From positions 186,001-250,000 of the forward strand of contig NZ_JADPKR010000002.1 of assembly GCF_023074055.1 (NCBI RefSeq): a stretch of DNA of 64,000 nt, given 5' to 3'. The DNA comes from Bradyrhizobium sp. 141. Lineage in GTDB: Bacteria > Pseudomonadota > Alphaproteobacteria > Rhizobiales > Xanthobacteraceae. This document shows positions 8,038 to 15,695 of the stretch, piece after piece; within the stretch, counting starts at the first letter, position 1; each line of letters starts with the position of its first letter. The notes below the pieces were generated by a model, which was given only the letters and a program-made list of their open reading frames with translations, was not told the origin of the DNA and ran no database searches. The translations under genes and the position numbers were made by a program.

Positions 8038-9432
8038 ATGATTTCATTCGAGAGTTTGAAAGCCGAATATGAGCGGAACTGGGCCAGTCTCGAGATCCGG
8101 CCCGGGCGCCTCACTGAAGCGAATGCGGTGGCCCGCAAGGCCCTCAACGGCAAGGCGACCTATCAGCAGATCGAGCGGCTGACGGGCGTCCCCTGGCACT
8201 TCACTGCGCTCTGCCATTACCGCGAGTCCAATTTCGATTTCGACACCTATCTCGGCAACGGCGAGTCGCTGCATCGCGTGACCACCATCGTGCCGAAAGG
8301 GCGCGGCCCGTTTGCCACCTTCGTGGACGGCGCCGTGGACGCGTTCAGACTCGAGAACTTCATCGGCGCCCAGGATTGGGGCATCGCGCGGATGCTGTTC
8401 CGGCTCGAGGCGTTCAACGGCTTCGGCTATCACGCCAAGGGCGTCAACTCGCCCTATCTCTATGGCGGCTCGACATTGTACGGCCCGCCCGAGGCACGGG
8501 CCGGAAAATTCGTCCGCGACCATGTGTTCGACTCCAATCACGTCGATACCCAGCTCGGCACCGCGGCGATCCTGCATGCGATGATGTCGCTGGATTCCTC
8601 GATCGCGCTCGACGGCAGCCCGCAATTCGCCGGCCGCACCGAGCCGGAGGACGATGCGGCCTCGACGGTCATTCTCATGCAGCAGGCGCTCAACAAGCTC
8701 GGCGCCAATCCGCCGCTCGCCGAGGACGGTATCAGCGGTGCCAAGACCAGGGCCGCCGTCTCGCAATTCCAGCAACAGAACGGCTTGAGAGACACCGGGC
8801 TTCTCGACGCCGCCACGGTCGCCGCCATCACGCGCACGACGCAGCAGCCGGGCCCTGCCGGGCAGACGGCCGATCTGTCCCACGTCCTGACGCGACTGGA
8901 AGATCTGGCGCAAGTGCTGCGGCCGGCCGCCGGCGGCACGACGCTGCCGGCGACGATCCCGCCCAAACCCTTGCCTGCCACGACCAACGATCCGATCAAC
9001 CTGTTCGAACGGCTGTTCTCGCTCATCAACAAGACGGCGCCGATGCCGGGACCGGTCACGCCAGCCACCCCCGCCCCCGTCGACCAGTTGAAACAGGTTG
9101 TCGATCTGCTCAGCACATTGCTCAACAAGGACAGCAAGCCGGTGCTCGGCCAGGTCAACGGCGCGCTCGGCGAGACCATCGGCAAGATGCTGAACGGCAA
9201 GAAGACCGCGCTCGGTATCGGCGGCTCGGTGCTCACTGCGCTGCTCTCCTCAGTGACGGCGAGCCCCAATGCGGGAGGACTTGCCGGACTGCTCGGAACA
9301 GTCGTGTCGGCGGTGCCGGGCCTCGGCCAGTTCGCGATGCCGATCTCGCTGGCACTCGCGGCCTGGGGCGCGCTGGGCAAGATGGAGAAATGGGCGCAAG
9401 GCACCGCGCCGCCGCCGAAGGTGACGACGTAA
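8038..9432 (+). CDS. Lysozyme-like protein with peptidoglycan-binding domain and hydrophobic tail
   Basis: 464 residues from the ATG at 8038 (GGAGCGGAAA just upstream). Residues about 20-190 resemble a phage-type muramidase domain, with CHYRESNFDF as probable catalytic Glu region and GNGESL, KGRGPF and YLYGGS motifs. Residues about 215-270 form a PG_binding_1 domain (ALNKLG, EDGISGAKTRAAVSQFQ). A Pro/Thr linker follows, then a C-terminal hydrophobic segment (about 395-450) able to span the membrane. No signal peptide is evident. It could be a domesticated prophage lysin or a cell-wall remodelling enzyme. Confidence 0.75.
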   Translation: MISFESLKAEYERNWASLEIRPGRLTEANAVARKALNGKATYQQIERLTGVPWHFTALCHYRESNFDFDTYLGNGESLHRVTTIVPKGRGPFATFVDGAVDAFRLENFIGAQDWGIARMLFRLEAFNGFGYHAKGVNSPYLYGGSTLYGPPEARAGKFVRDHVFDSNHVDTQLGTAAILHAMMSLDSSIALDGSPQFAGRTEPEDDAASTVILMQQALNKLGANPPLAEDGISGAKTRAAVSQFQQQNGLRDTGLLDAATVAAITRTTQQPGPAGQTADLSHVLTRLEDLAQVLRPAAGGTTLPATIPPKPLPATTNDPINLFERLFSLINKTAPMPGPVTPATPAPVDQLKQVVDLLSTLLNKDSKPVLGQVNGALGETIGKMLNGKKTALGIGGSVLTALLSSVTASPNAGGLAGLLGTVVSAVPGLGQFAMPISLALAAWGALGKMEKWAQGTAPPPKVTT

Positions 9433-9470
9433 CGCGAATGGCCGAGGCTCGGGTGCCTCTCCGGGAGCAG

Positions 9471-9598
9471 GTGCGCTCCCTCCCCCGCTTGCGGGGGAGG
9501 GTTGGGGGGAGGGTGTCTCGACAATGAACCATCCCCAAGAGGAAGAAAGCCCTCACCCGGCGCTTCGCGCCGACCTCTCCCGCCAGCGGGAGAGGTTG
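9471..9598. repeat. Dispersed palindromic intergenic repeats
   Basis: Two GC-rich palindromes: one around CCCCCGCTTGCGGGGG and one combining GGCGCTTCGCGCC with CTCTCCCGCCAGCGGGAGAG. A related module occurs at 62380-62502. Such repeats are common between genes in Bradyrhizobium-like genomes and may form terminator hairpins between these convergent genes. Confidence 0.75.
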
Positions 9599-9622
9599 CA
9601 CCGAGCCCGCATCTGCCAGCGC

Positions 9623-10345
9623 CTACTGACGCAGCATGATCAGGGGATCGGCGGTATCGGGGACGCGCCGCCACTGCGCGTTGTCGTCGGCCTCGAACTG
9701 CCAGGCATCGCCTGATTTCGACATCAGGATGATCTGGCCGCGCTCGAGCCGCCATTGCGTCGGGTTGAACTGCGCGATGGCCGCGTCGCATTTCGGCTTG
9801 AGAAAGACCTGGAAATTGTCGGGGCTCGCCTCGGTATTGGTCAGCGTCAGCCCGCAGATCGGCTGGCCGTTGCCGCGCACCATCGACCAGTCGCCGATCA
9901 TCTGGTCCATCGACTTGGCCATCGAGCGGGCGGCGGCGAGATCCTGCAGGATGTAGACGCCCTCGCCCTGGCGCAGGCCTTCGAAGATGCCGGCCTCCAC
10001 CTCGGTGAAGTCGATCACGGCTTCACCGGTTGCGTCCTGCAAGCGGACGATGTCGAGGCCCCTGACGTTCCAGGCGACGATATCCTTGGTGAAAGGCAGC
10101 GCGGTCTTGCAGGCGGGCTCAAGCTCCAGCTTAAAACCCTGGCCTGCGGCGTCGCCCTTGAGGGTGACGACGCAGGTCTTGCTGCGCTCGGTGGTCGAGA
10201 GCTCCCATTGCCCGGGCATCGATTTCTTCAGGCTCGTCGCATCCTGCGCGTGCACGATGCCGATCGCGGCCAAGTAGGCCGCGACGACGCCGATCGCGGC
10301 CAAAGAGGCCGCGACGGCGGATGCAACGCCCCGAAGAGCTCTCAT
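9623..10345 (-). CDS. AprI/Inh-family metalloprotease inhibitor, two Inh domains
   Basis: 240 residues with a long signal peptide (about 1-35, ending VHAQD). Two copies of the Inh beta-barrel follow: one starting at MPGQWELSTTERSKTC and one at MIGDWSMVRGNGQPIC, each with the family's W...C...C spacing. Such proteins sit in the periplasm and block serralysin-type proteases in other genera. The ATG overlaps the stop of the hydroxyacid dehydrogenase (TGATG), so it ends the ABC operon. The signal peptide contains a 30-bp tandem duplication. I see no protease gene nearby. Confidence 0.82.
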   Translation of the reverse strand: MRALRGVASAVAASLAAIGVVAAYLAAIGIVHAQDATSLKKSMPGQWELSTTERSKTCVVTLKGDAAGQGFKLELEPACKTALPFTKDIVAWNVRGLDIVRLQDATGEAVIDFTEVEAGIFEGLRQGEGVYILQDLAAARSMAKSMDQMIGDWSMVRGNGQPICGLTLTNTEASPDNFQVFLKPKCDAAIAQFNPTQWRLERGQIILMSKSGDAWQFEADDNAQWRRVPDTADPLIMLRQ

Positions 10346-11334
10346 CAGCGCCCCTTGAATGGCGTTTCAGCAACCGGCGTCAACGGCGCCTTGCCGGCGA
10401 ACCATGACTTGAGGTTGTCGACCACGAGCTGGTCCATGGCGTTGCGCGTCACCACCGAGGCCGAGCCGATATGCGGCAGCAGCACGACGTTCTGCATGGT
10501 CTTGAGCTCGTCCGGCACGGTCGGCTCGGCCGCGAACACGTCGAGGCCGGCGGCCAGGATGGTGCCTGATTTGAGCGCCTGCACCAGCGCGGGCTCGTCG
10601 ACCACCGAACCGCGCGCCACGTTGATCAGCACGCCGCGCGGGCCGAGCGCCTTCAGCACCTCGGCATTGATCATCTTGTTCGTGCTGGCGCCGCCGGGCA
10701 CGATCACCATGAGCGTATCCACCGCCTTCGCCATCTCGATCAGATCAGGATAGTGCTCGTAGGAGACGTCCTTGGACGGGTTGCGCGAGTGATAGACCAC
10801 CGGCACCAGCGAGGCGTCGAGCCGGCGCGCGATGGCCTGGCCGATCCGGCCCATGCCGACGATGCCGACCTTGCGGTCGCGCAGCGAGCCGACGCTGAGC
10901 GGATAATTCTGCGTCTGCCAGAGCCCGGAGCGAACGTAGCGGTCGGCCTTGACGAACTCGCGCAAGGTGGAGATCAGAAGGCCCATCGCGACGTCGGCGA
11001 CCTCCTCGGTCAGCACGTCGGGCGTGTTGGTGACGATGATGTTGTGCTCGGCCGCGTATTTGGCGTCGATGTGGTCGTAGCCGACGCCGAAGCTCGCCAC
11101 CATCTCGATCTTGGGCAGCTGCGACAGCGAATTCTTGTCGGCACGGACGGTGTGATAGGTCACGGCGACGCCGCGGATTTTTTCGCGGATCGCCGGCGTC
11201 AATCGCTCGAGGTCACCGCGCGTCTCGGCCTTGTGCACGACGAAATGGTCGGAAAACCCGTTCTCGAGGATCGGCCGCACCGGCCCATAGATCAGAAGGT
11301 CGATCTTTTCGGACGAAATCGAACCGGTAGACAT
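10345..11334 (-). CDS. D-isomer-specific 2-hydroxyacid dehydrogenase
   Basis: 329 residues; NAD(P)-dependent interconversion of 2-oxo and 2-hydroxy acids. The Rossmann signature GMGRIGQAIARRL is present, and the catalytic set is visible as Arg in NVARGSVVDEPAL, Glu in LDVFAAEP and His in LLPHIGSAS. The closest group by motif is glyoxylate/hydroxypyruvate reductase. It overlaps the permease gene upstream (TGATG at 11334) and the Inh gene downstream, so it belongs to the ABC importer operon. The transported compound may therefore be an organic acid or its precursor (inference). Confidence 0.9.
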   Translation of the reverse strand: MSTGSISSEKIDLLIYGPVRPILENGFSDHFVVHKAETRGDLERLTPAIREKIRGVAVTYHTVRADKNSLSQLPKIEMVASFGVGYDHIDAKYAAEHNIIVTNTPDVLTEEVADVAMGLLISTLREFVKADRYVRSGLWQTQNYPLSVGSLRDRKVGIVGMGRIGQAIARRLDASLVPVVYHSRNPSKDVSYEHYPDLIEMAKAVDTLMVIVPGGASTNKMINAEVLKALGPRGVLINVARGSVVDEPALVQALKSGTILAAGLDVFAAEPTVPDELKTMQNVVLLPHIGSASVVTRNAMDQLVVDNLKSWFAGKAPLTPVAETPFKGR

Positions 11335-12152
11335 CAGCTTTCCTTTCCAAGCGCGCTCTCATGCCAGCGCCGTAAAACGAGGTGGGAAACTAGCGCCAGC
11401 ACCCCATAGATGACAATCCCGGCCAGCGACAACAGCAGCAGCGCTGCGAACATGCGGGGTATGTTCAATCGATAGCCCGACTCGGCGATCCGGTAGGCAA
11501 GCCCGGAGCCGGCGCCAGCCGTTCCCGCCGCGATCTCGGCCACGACCGCGCCGATCAGCGACAGGCCGCCGGCAATGCGCAAGCCCCCGAGGATGTAGGG
11601 CAACGCCGCCGGCAGCTTCAGGAAACGCAGCGTTTGCCGTGGCGAGGCGCCATAGAGCTGGAACAGGCCGGCGAGGTTGCGATCGACCGAATTGAGGCCC
11701 AGCGTGGTGTTGGACAGCACCGGGAAGAAGGCGACGATGAAGGCGCAGACCACGACCGCGGTCTGCTGTTCCAGGTAGATCAGGAGCAGCGGCGCGATCG
11801 CAATCACCGGCGTCACCTGCAGCACGATTGCATAGGGAAATAGCGAGTATTCCACCCATTTCGACTGGTTGAACAGCAGCGCCAGCGCGATGCCGCCGAC
11901 GCTGGCCGCGGCGAAACCTTCGAGCGTGGTCAACAGCGTGGTCGCGAGCGATTGTGACAGCACCGCCCAGTCCTTGATCAGCGTCAGAATGATGACGGAC
12001 GGGGCCGGCAGCACGTAGGGCGGGATCTCCTTGAAGCGGACCACCAGTTCCCAGGCGAGGAGGCCCGCCGCGAACACAATGACGGGCAGCACCAAGCGCA
12101 GCGCGCCTTGTGCGCCGGACGGTTTCGCGGTGACCATCGCTTGCGCGTTCAT
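11334..12152 (-). CDS. ABC transporter permease (NitT/TauT type)
   Basis: 272 residues from the ATG at 12152, which overlaps the ATPase stop by ATGA; a longer open frame to 12593 is only the ATPase in another frame. About six transmembrane helices and the binding-protein-dependent permease loop (GASPRQTLRFLKLPAALPYI, with the coupling-helix EAA-like region) are seen. It works with the ATPase at 12149 and the binding protein at 12975. Confidence 0.92.
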   Translation of the reverse strand: MNAQAMVTAKPSGAQGALRLVLPVIVFAAGLLAWELVVRFKEIPPYVLPAPSVIILTLIKDWAVLSQSLATTLLTTLEGFAAASVGGIALALLFNQSKWVEYSLFPYAIVLQVTPVIAIAPLLLIYLEQQTAVVVCAFIVAFFPVLSNTTLGLNSVDRNLAGLFQLYGASPRQTLRFLKLPAALPYILGGLRIAGGLSLIGAVVAEIAAGTAGAGSGLAYRIAESGYRLNIPRMFAALLLLSLAGIVIYGVLALVSHLVLRRWHESALGKES

Positions 12153-12964
12153 AGCGTCGACTGTTCCGCATAGGACGGCGCCAGCGCCGCCGACACTTTC
12201 CGGCAATAATCGGAATAGGCGGCGGAGGTACGAAACGTCTCGCCGCGCGGCTCGACCGTCTCGATGCGGATGTCGGCCTGAATGCGGCCTGGCCGCGCCG
12301 TCATCACCACCACGCGCTGCGACAGATAGACCGATTCGAACACCGAATGGGTGACGAAGATGACGGTCTTGCCAAGGCTGCGCCACAGCGCGAGCAGATC
12401 GTTGTTGAGACGGAAGCGCGTGATCTCGTCGAGCGCCGCGAACGGCTCGTCCATCAGCAGGATATCGGGATCGGTGACGAGTGCGCGCGCCAGCGACACC
12501 CGCATCTTCATGCCGCCGGAGAGCTCGCGCGGAAACGCATCGGCGAAATCGGCGAGCCCGACGCTGGCCAGCGCCGCGTCGGCACGTGCACACGCCTCTG
12601 TCTTCGGAACGCGCCCAAGCCGCAACGGCAGCCGCACGTTCTCGCGCACGCTGGCCCAGGGCATCAGGGTCGGCTCCTGAAACACGAAGCCGATGCCGTG
12701 CCCCGGCTGCGGGACGCCCTCACGGCGCGCCACGCGCACGCTGCCCGATGAGGGCGCGCTGAGCTCTGCGATGATGCGCAGCACCGTCGACTTGCCGCAA
12801 CCGGAGGGGCCCAGCAGCGAGATGAACTCGCCCTTGCGGACAGTGAGGTCGAACGGACCGAGCGCCATGACGCCATTGTCATAGGTCTTCGTCACGCCGC
12901 GCAGGCTGACGGCGAGCGCGGTCAGGCTGGCCTCGACGGTGGATGAGATTTGGGCAGCGGACAT
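12149..12964 (-). CDS. ABC transporter ATP-binding protein (NitT/TauT type)
   Basis: 271 residues with complete nucleotide-binding motifs: Walker A GPSGCGKST, Q-loop FQEPTLMPWASV, signature LSGGMKMRVSLARAL, Walker B ILLMDEPFAALD and switch His in FVTHSVFE. The motifs place it with nitrate/sulfonate/taurine/hydroxymethylpyrimidine importers. It lies 10 bp downstream of the binding-protein gene and overlaps the permease by ATGA, a tight operon. Confidence 0.94.
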   Translation of the reverse strand: MSAAQISSTVEASLTALAVSLRGVTKTYDNGVMALGPFDLTVRKGEFISLLGPSGCGKSTVLRIIAELSAPSSGSVRVARREGVPQPGHGIGFVFQEPTLMPWASVRENVRLPLRLGRVPKTEACARADAALASVGLADFADAFPRELSGGMKMRVSLARALVTDPDILLMDEPFAALDEITRFRLNNDLLALWRSLGKTVIFVTHSVFESVYLSQRVVVMTARPGRIQADIRIETVEPRGETFRTSAAYSDYCRKVSAALAPSYAEQSTL

Positions 12965-12974
12965 TGACCGTGGG

Positions 12975-13997
12975 TTACGGCTTGCTCGGGCGCAGCTCGA
13001 CGCCGACGCCCTTGTTGACGAAGCGCAGCGTGTAGGATTTGCGGAAGTCGAGATCCGCCTTGACGACGCCGGCCTTGACCATCTTGTTGAAGAAGGAGGC
13101 GTAGCGCTCGTCGCTCATCGCGCCGATGCCGTTCTTCAAGCTGTCGCCGGAATCGACGATGCCGTGCTCCTTCATCTTGGCGACGGAATAGGCGAGCAGA
13201 TCGTCGGTCATCTCAGGATTGAGCTTCTTGATCATGGCGTTGCCGGCTGAATTGTCGCGGTAGATGTAGTTGTACCAGCCGACCATGGAGGCATCGACGA
13301 AGCGCTGGACGAGATCGGACTTCTTCTCGACGATGTCGCGGCGGGTCTCGATCAGGGTCGAATAGGTGTTGAAGCCGTAATCGGCGAGCAGCAGCACGTT
13401 CGGCTTGAAGCCGGCGGCCTTCTCGACCGCGAAGGGCTCGGAGGTGACGTAGCCCTGCATGGCGCTCTTGGGATTGGCGATGAAAGGCTGCGGATTGAAA
13501 TTATAGGGGCGGACGTTCTTCTCGCTGAAACCATATTCGGACTTCAGCCATTGGAAGTAGCTGCCCATACCCTCCTTGGAGACGAACAGCGTCAGCGGCT
13601 TGAGGTCCTCGATCTTGCCGGCCTTGGCATCCGGCTGCGTCAGCATCACCTGCGGATCCTTCTGGAAGATCGCGGCGATGGTCACGACGGGGACGTTGTT
13701 GGCGACCGCATCGAACGACATCAGCGTGTTCGCGGCCATGAAGAAATCGATCTTGCCGGCGATCAGCAGCATCCGGTTGTTCTCATTGGGCCCGCCGGGG
13801 ACGATGGTGACGTCGAGCCCGTATTTTTTGTAGGTGCCGTCGGCGACGGCCTGAAAGAAGCCGCCATGCTCGGCCTCGGCGACCCAGTTGGTGCCGAAGG
13901 TGACCTTGTCCAGCGTCTCGGCGCGCGCCGGGGCGCCGGAGACGAAAGCGGCCATCAGGCCCGCCGTGAGCGCTCGCCGCAGATGAAAGGGGGTCAT
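12975..13997 (-). CDS. ABC substrate-binding protein (NMT1/THI5-like)
   Basis: 340 residues from the ATG at 13997 (GGAG 9 bp upstream). Signal peptide about 1-25 (ending APARAE). The mature protein begins with KVTFGTNWVAEAEHGGFFQA, typical of the NMT1/THI5 group that binds pyrimidines, riboflavin precursors or small organic acids; ligand unknown. First gene of the operon binding protein, ATPase, permease, hydroxyacid dehydrogenase, Inh inhibitor. The promoter lies in the 152 bp shared with the divergent creatininase-family gene. Confidence 0.9.
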   Translation of the reverse strand: MTPFHLRRALTAGLMAAFVSGAPARAETLDKVTFGTNWVAEAEHGGFFQAVADGTYKKYGLDVTIVPGGPNENNRMLLIAGKIDFFMAANTLMSFDAVANNVPVVTIAAIFQKDPQVMLTQPDAKAGKIEDLKPLTLFVSKEGMGSYFQWLKSEYGFSEKNVRPYNFNPQPFIANPKSAMQGYVTSEPFAVEKAAGFKPNVLLLADYGFNTYSTLIETRRDIVEKKSDLVQRFVDASMVGWYNYIYRDNSAGNAMIKKLNPEMTDDLLAYSVAKMKEHGIVDSGDSLKNGIGAMSDERYASFFNKMVKAGVVKADLDFRKSYTLRFVNKGVGVELRPSKP

Positions 13998-14149
13998 AAT
14001 GGCACTCCGTCGATCGCTTCCGGCCAATCGCGTCTGGCTCATGTGAACACAACGCGTTAAAACCGCATGACATCAGGGGACGCGAGCCGGCCGGGCCCGC
14101 ATCCCCTGATAACCCAAATTACGTGACAAATTCGGGCAAAGAAACCTTG

Positions 14150-14956
14150 ATGACGCCGTCCCGCGACTGGACCGAGATCCGCTGGGCCGATGCGCCCCCT
14201 GCGGAGATGTCCCGCTGGATCGCGGTGCTGCCGCTGGCGGCGACCGAGCAGCACGGCCCGCATCTGCCTGTGACAACCGACGTGCTGATCGCGGACGCCT
14301 ATCTGGCGCGGGTGCGCGAGCTGTTACCGGAGAACGTTCCAGCGACGTTCCTTCCCGTTGAGCCGGTCGGGATTTCCACCGAGCATATCGACTATCCCGG
14401 TACGCAGACGCTGCCGACTGCCGTCGCGCTGAAGCGATGGACTGATATCGGCGAGGATGTCGCGCGACGCGGCGTGAAGAAGCTCGTCATCATCACCAGC
14501 CATGGCGGCAACAGCGCCGCCATGATGTTGATCGCGCAGGATTTGCGCGCGCATCAGAAACTGTTCGTGGTGACGACGTCCTGGTCGCGGCTGTCGGGCG
14601 CTGACAAATTGTTCCCGGCCGACGAAGTGCGACACGGCATTCATGGCGGCGCGATCGAGACCTCGATCATGCTGGCGCGCTATCCCGATCAGGTGCGTAA
14701 AGCTGCAATCGCGGATTTTCCCGCGAGCAGCATCGCGATGGAAAAGCAGTATCGCTGGCTGTCGACGCAGCGGCCCGCACCGTTTGCCTGGCAGGCGCAG
14801 GATCTGAACGCCAGCGGGGCGATCGGCAACGCGACGCTGGCCGTCGCGGAGAAGGGCGAGCGGTTGATTGATCAGGGCGCGAGCGCCTTCTGCGAGTTAC
14901 TCGCCGAAGTCGATAACTTCGACGTGAACAGGCTCGCCAAGGGCCCCCTCGGCTAG
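14150..14956 (+). CDS. Creatininase-family amidohydrolase
   Basis: 268 residues from ATG 14150; a GTG at 14123 is possible but has no ribosome site. Metal-binding motifs of the family are clear: PLAATEQHGPHLPVTTD, ITSHGGNSAAM, and HGGAIETS. Members include creatininase, guanidine/formamide hydrolases and the mycofactocin peptidase MftE, so exact substrate is open. Divergence from the NMT1-type ABC operon suggests the importer brings in an amide-containing compound that this enzyme opens (inference). Confidence 0.85.
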   Translation: MTPSRDWTEIRWADAPPAEMSRWIAVLPLAATEQHGPHLPVTTDVLIADAYLARVRELLPENVPATFLPVEPVGISTEHIDYPGTQTLPTAVALKRWTDIGEDVARRGVKKLVIITSHGGNSAAMMLIAQDLRAHQKLFVVTTSWSRLSGADKLFPADEVRHGIHGGAIETSIMLARYPDQVRKAAIADFPASSIAMEKQYRWLSTQRPAPFAWQAQDLNASGAIGNATLAVAEKGERLIDQGASAFCELLAEVDNFDVNRLAKGPLG

Positions 14957-15096
14957 CTCATATCCATTTGAAATTGTTTAGGAAAAACCCTCACTCCGGG
15001 AGCGGCCCTGCCGCATTCGAACCGGACTCGAGCAGCCTCCGTCAAACTGGGCACGCGGGCCACAACGGACCGCCTCAACCCCGGATGGAGTTTCAC

Positions 15097-15360
15097 ATGT
15101 CGATCAAGACCAAGATTGCCGCAGTCGCTCTCGCTGCCCTCGCCGTCACCGGCAGCATCGTGTCCACCACGTCCTCGGCCGAAGCCAAGCAGCCCGGTTG
15201 GGTCTGGGGTGTCGGTGCCGGTATCGCCACCGCCGCCGTCGTCGGCTCCGCGATCGCCGCCAGCAACGACCCCTATTACAACGGCTATCACCGCTGCGGC
15301 TGGGTCGCCCAGTACAACGCCTTCGGCCAGTACGTCGGCCGCGTTCGTACTTGCTACTGA
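15097..15360 (+). CDS. Small secreted protein
   Basis: 87 residues from the ATG at 15097 (GGATGGAG upstream). Signal peptide about 1-29 ending SSAEA, then a short Gly/Ala hydrophobic stretch and a Tyr-rich tail with two Cys (HRCGWVAQYNAFGQYVGRVRTCY). The tail pattern recurs in many small envelope proteins of Bradyrhizobium. No function known. It forms a one-gene unit closed by a strong hairpin at 15437. Confidence 0.75.
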   Translation: MSIKTKIAAVALAALAVTGSIVSTTSSAEAKQPGWVWGVGAGIATAAVVGSAIAASNDPYYNGYHRCGWVAQYNAFGQYVGRVRTCY

Positions 15361-15436
15361 TTTAGGTACCTGAGGCCGATCTCACGTGGATCCTGCGTCC
15401 GACACGGGCGCCTCATCCACCCCGTGTCGTGCCCCC

Positions 15437-15477
15437 GACCCCGCCCGGCTGTCCCCCCGGGCGGGGTCATTCATTTT
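15437..15477 (+). terminator. Hairpin terminator
   Basis: Perfect 10-bp stem (GACCCCGCCC with GGGCGGGGTC) and 12-nt loop, followed by a T-rich run (CATTCATTTT). It lies 77 bp after the small secreted protein gene. The rest of 15361-15695 shows no gene and should contain the porin promoter. Confidence 0.75.
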
Positions 15478-15695
15478 GGCCCTGGGAATTTGTTGCAGTC
15501 TCGTCACACAGGGGTGCGAACCATCTTCTGCGACACTGCGCATCAGTTGCTATTGCGAATTAATCGCAATAAGGTTTGCAACAGGTTCAGGAACCTGGGA
15601 CGAAGTCGCGTCGAGCCGAGATCATCTCGGCTGATCGCGCGGGTACCGGAACCTGATGACAGGGGCGCCGCGAATCTGCAGGGATAGCGCGGCGG

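Noticed and set aside
12153..12593. N-terminal extension of the ABC permease frame
   Set aside because: This part only re-reads the ATPase gene in another frame and is Arg-rich. The ATG at 12152 overlaps the ATPase stop as expected.
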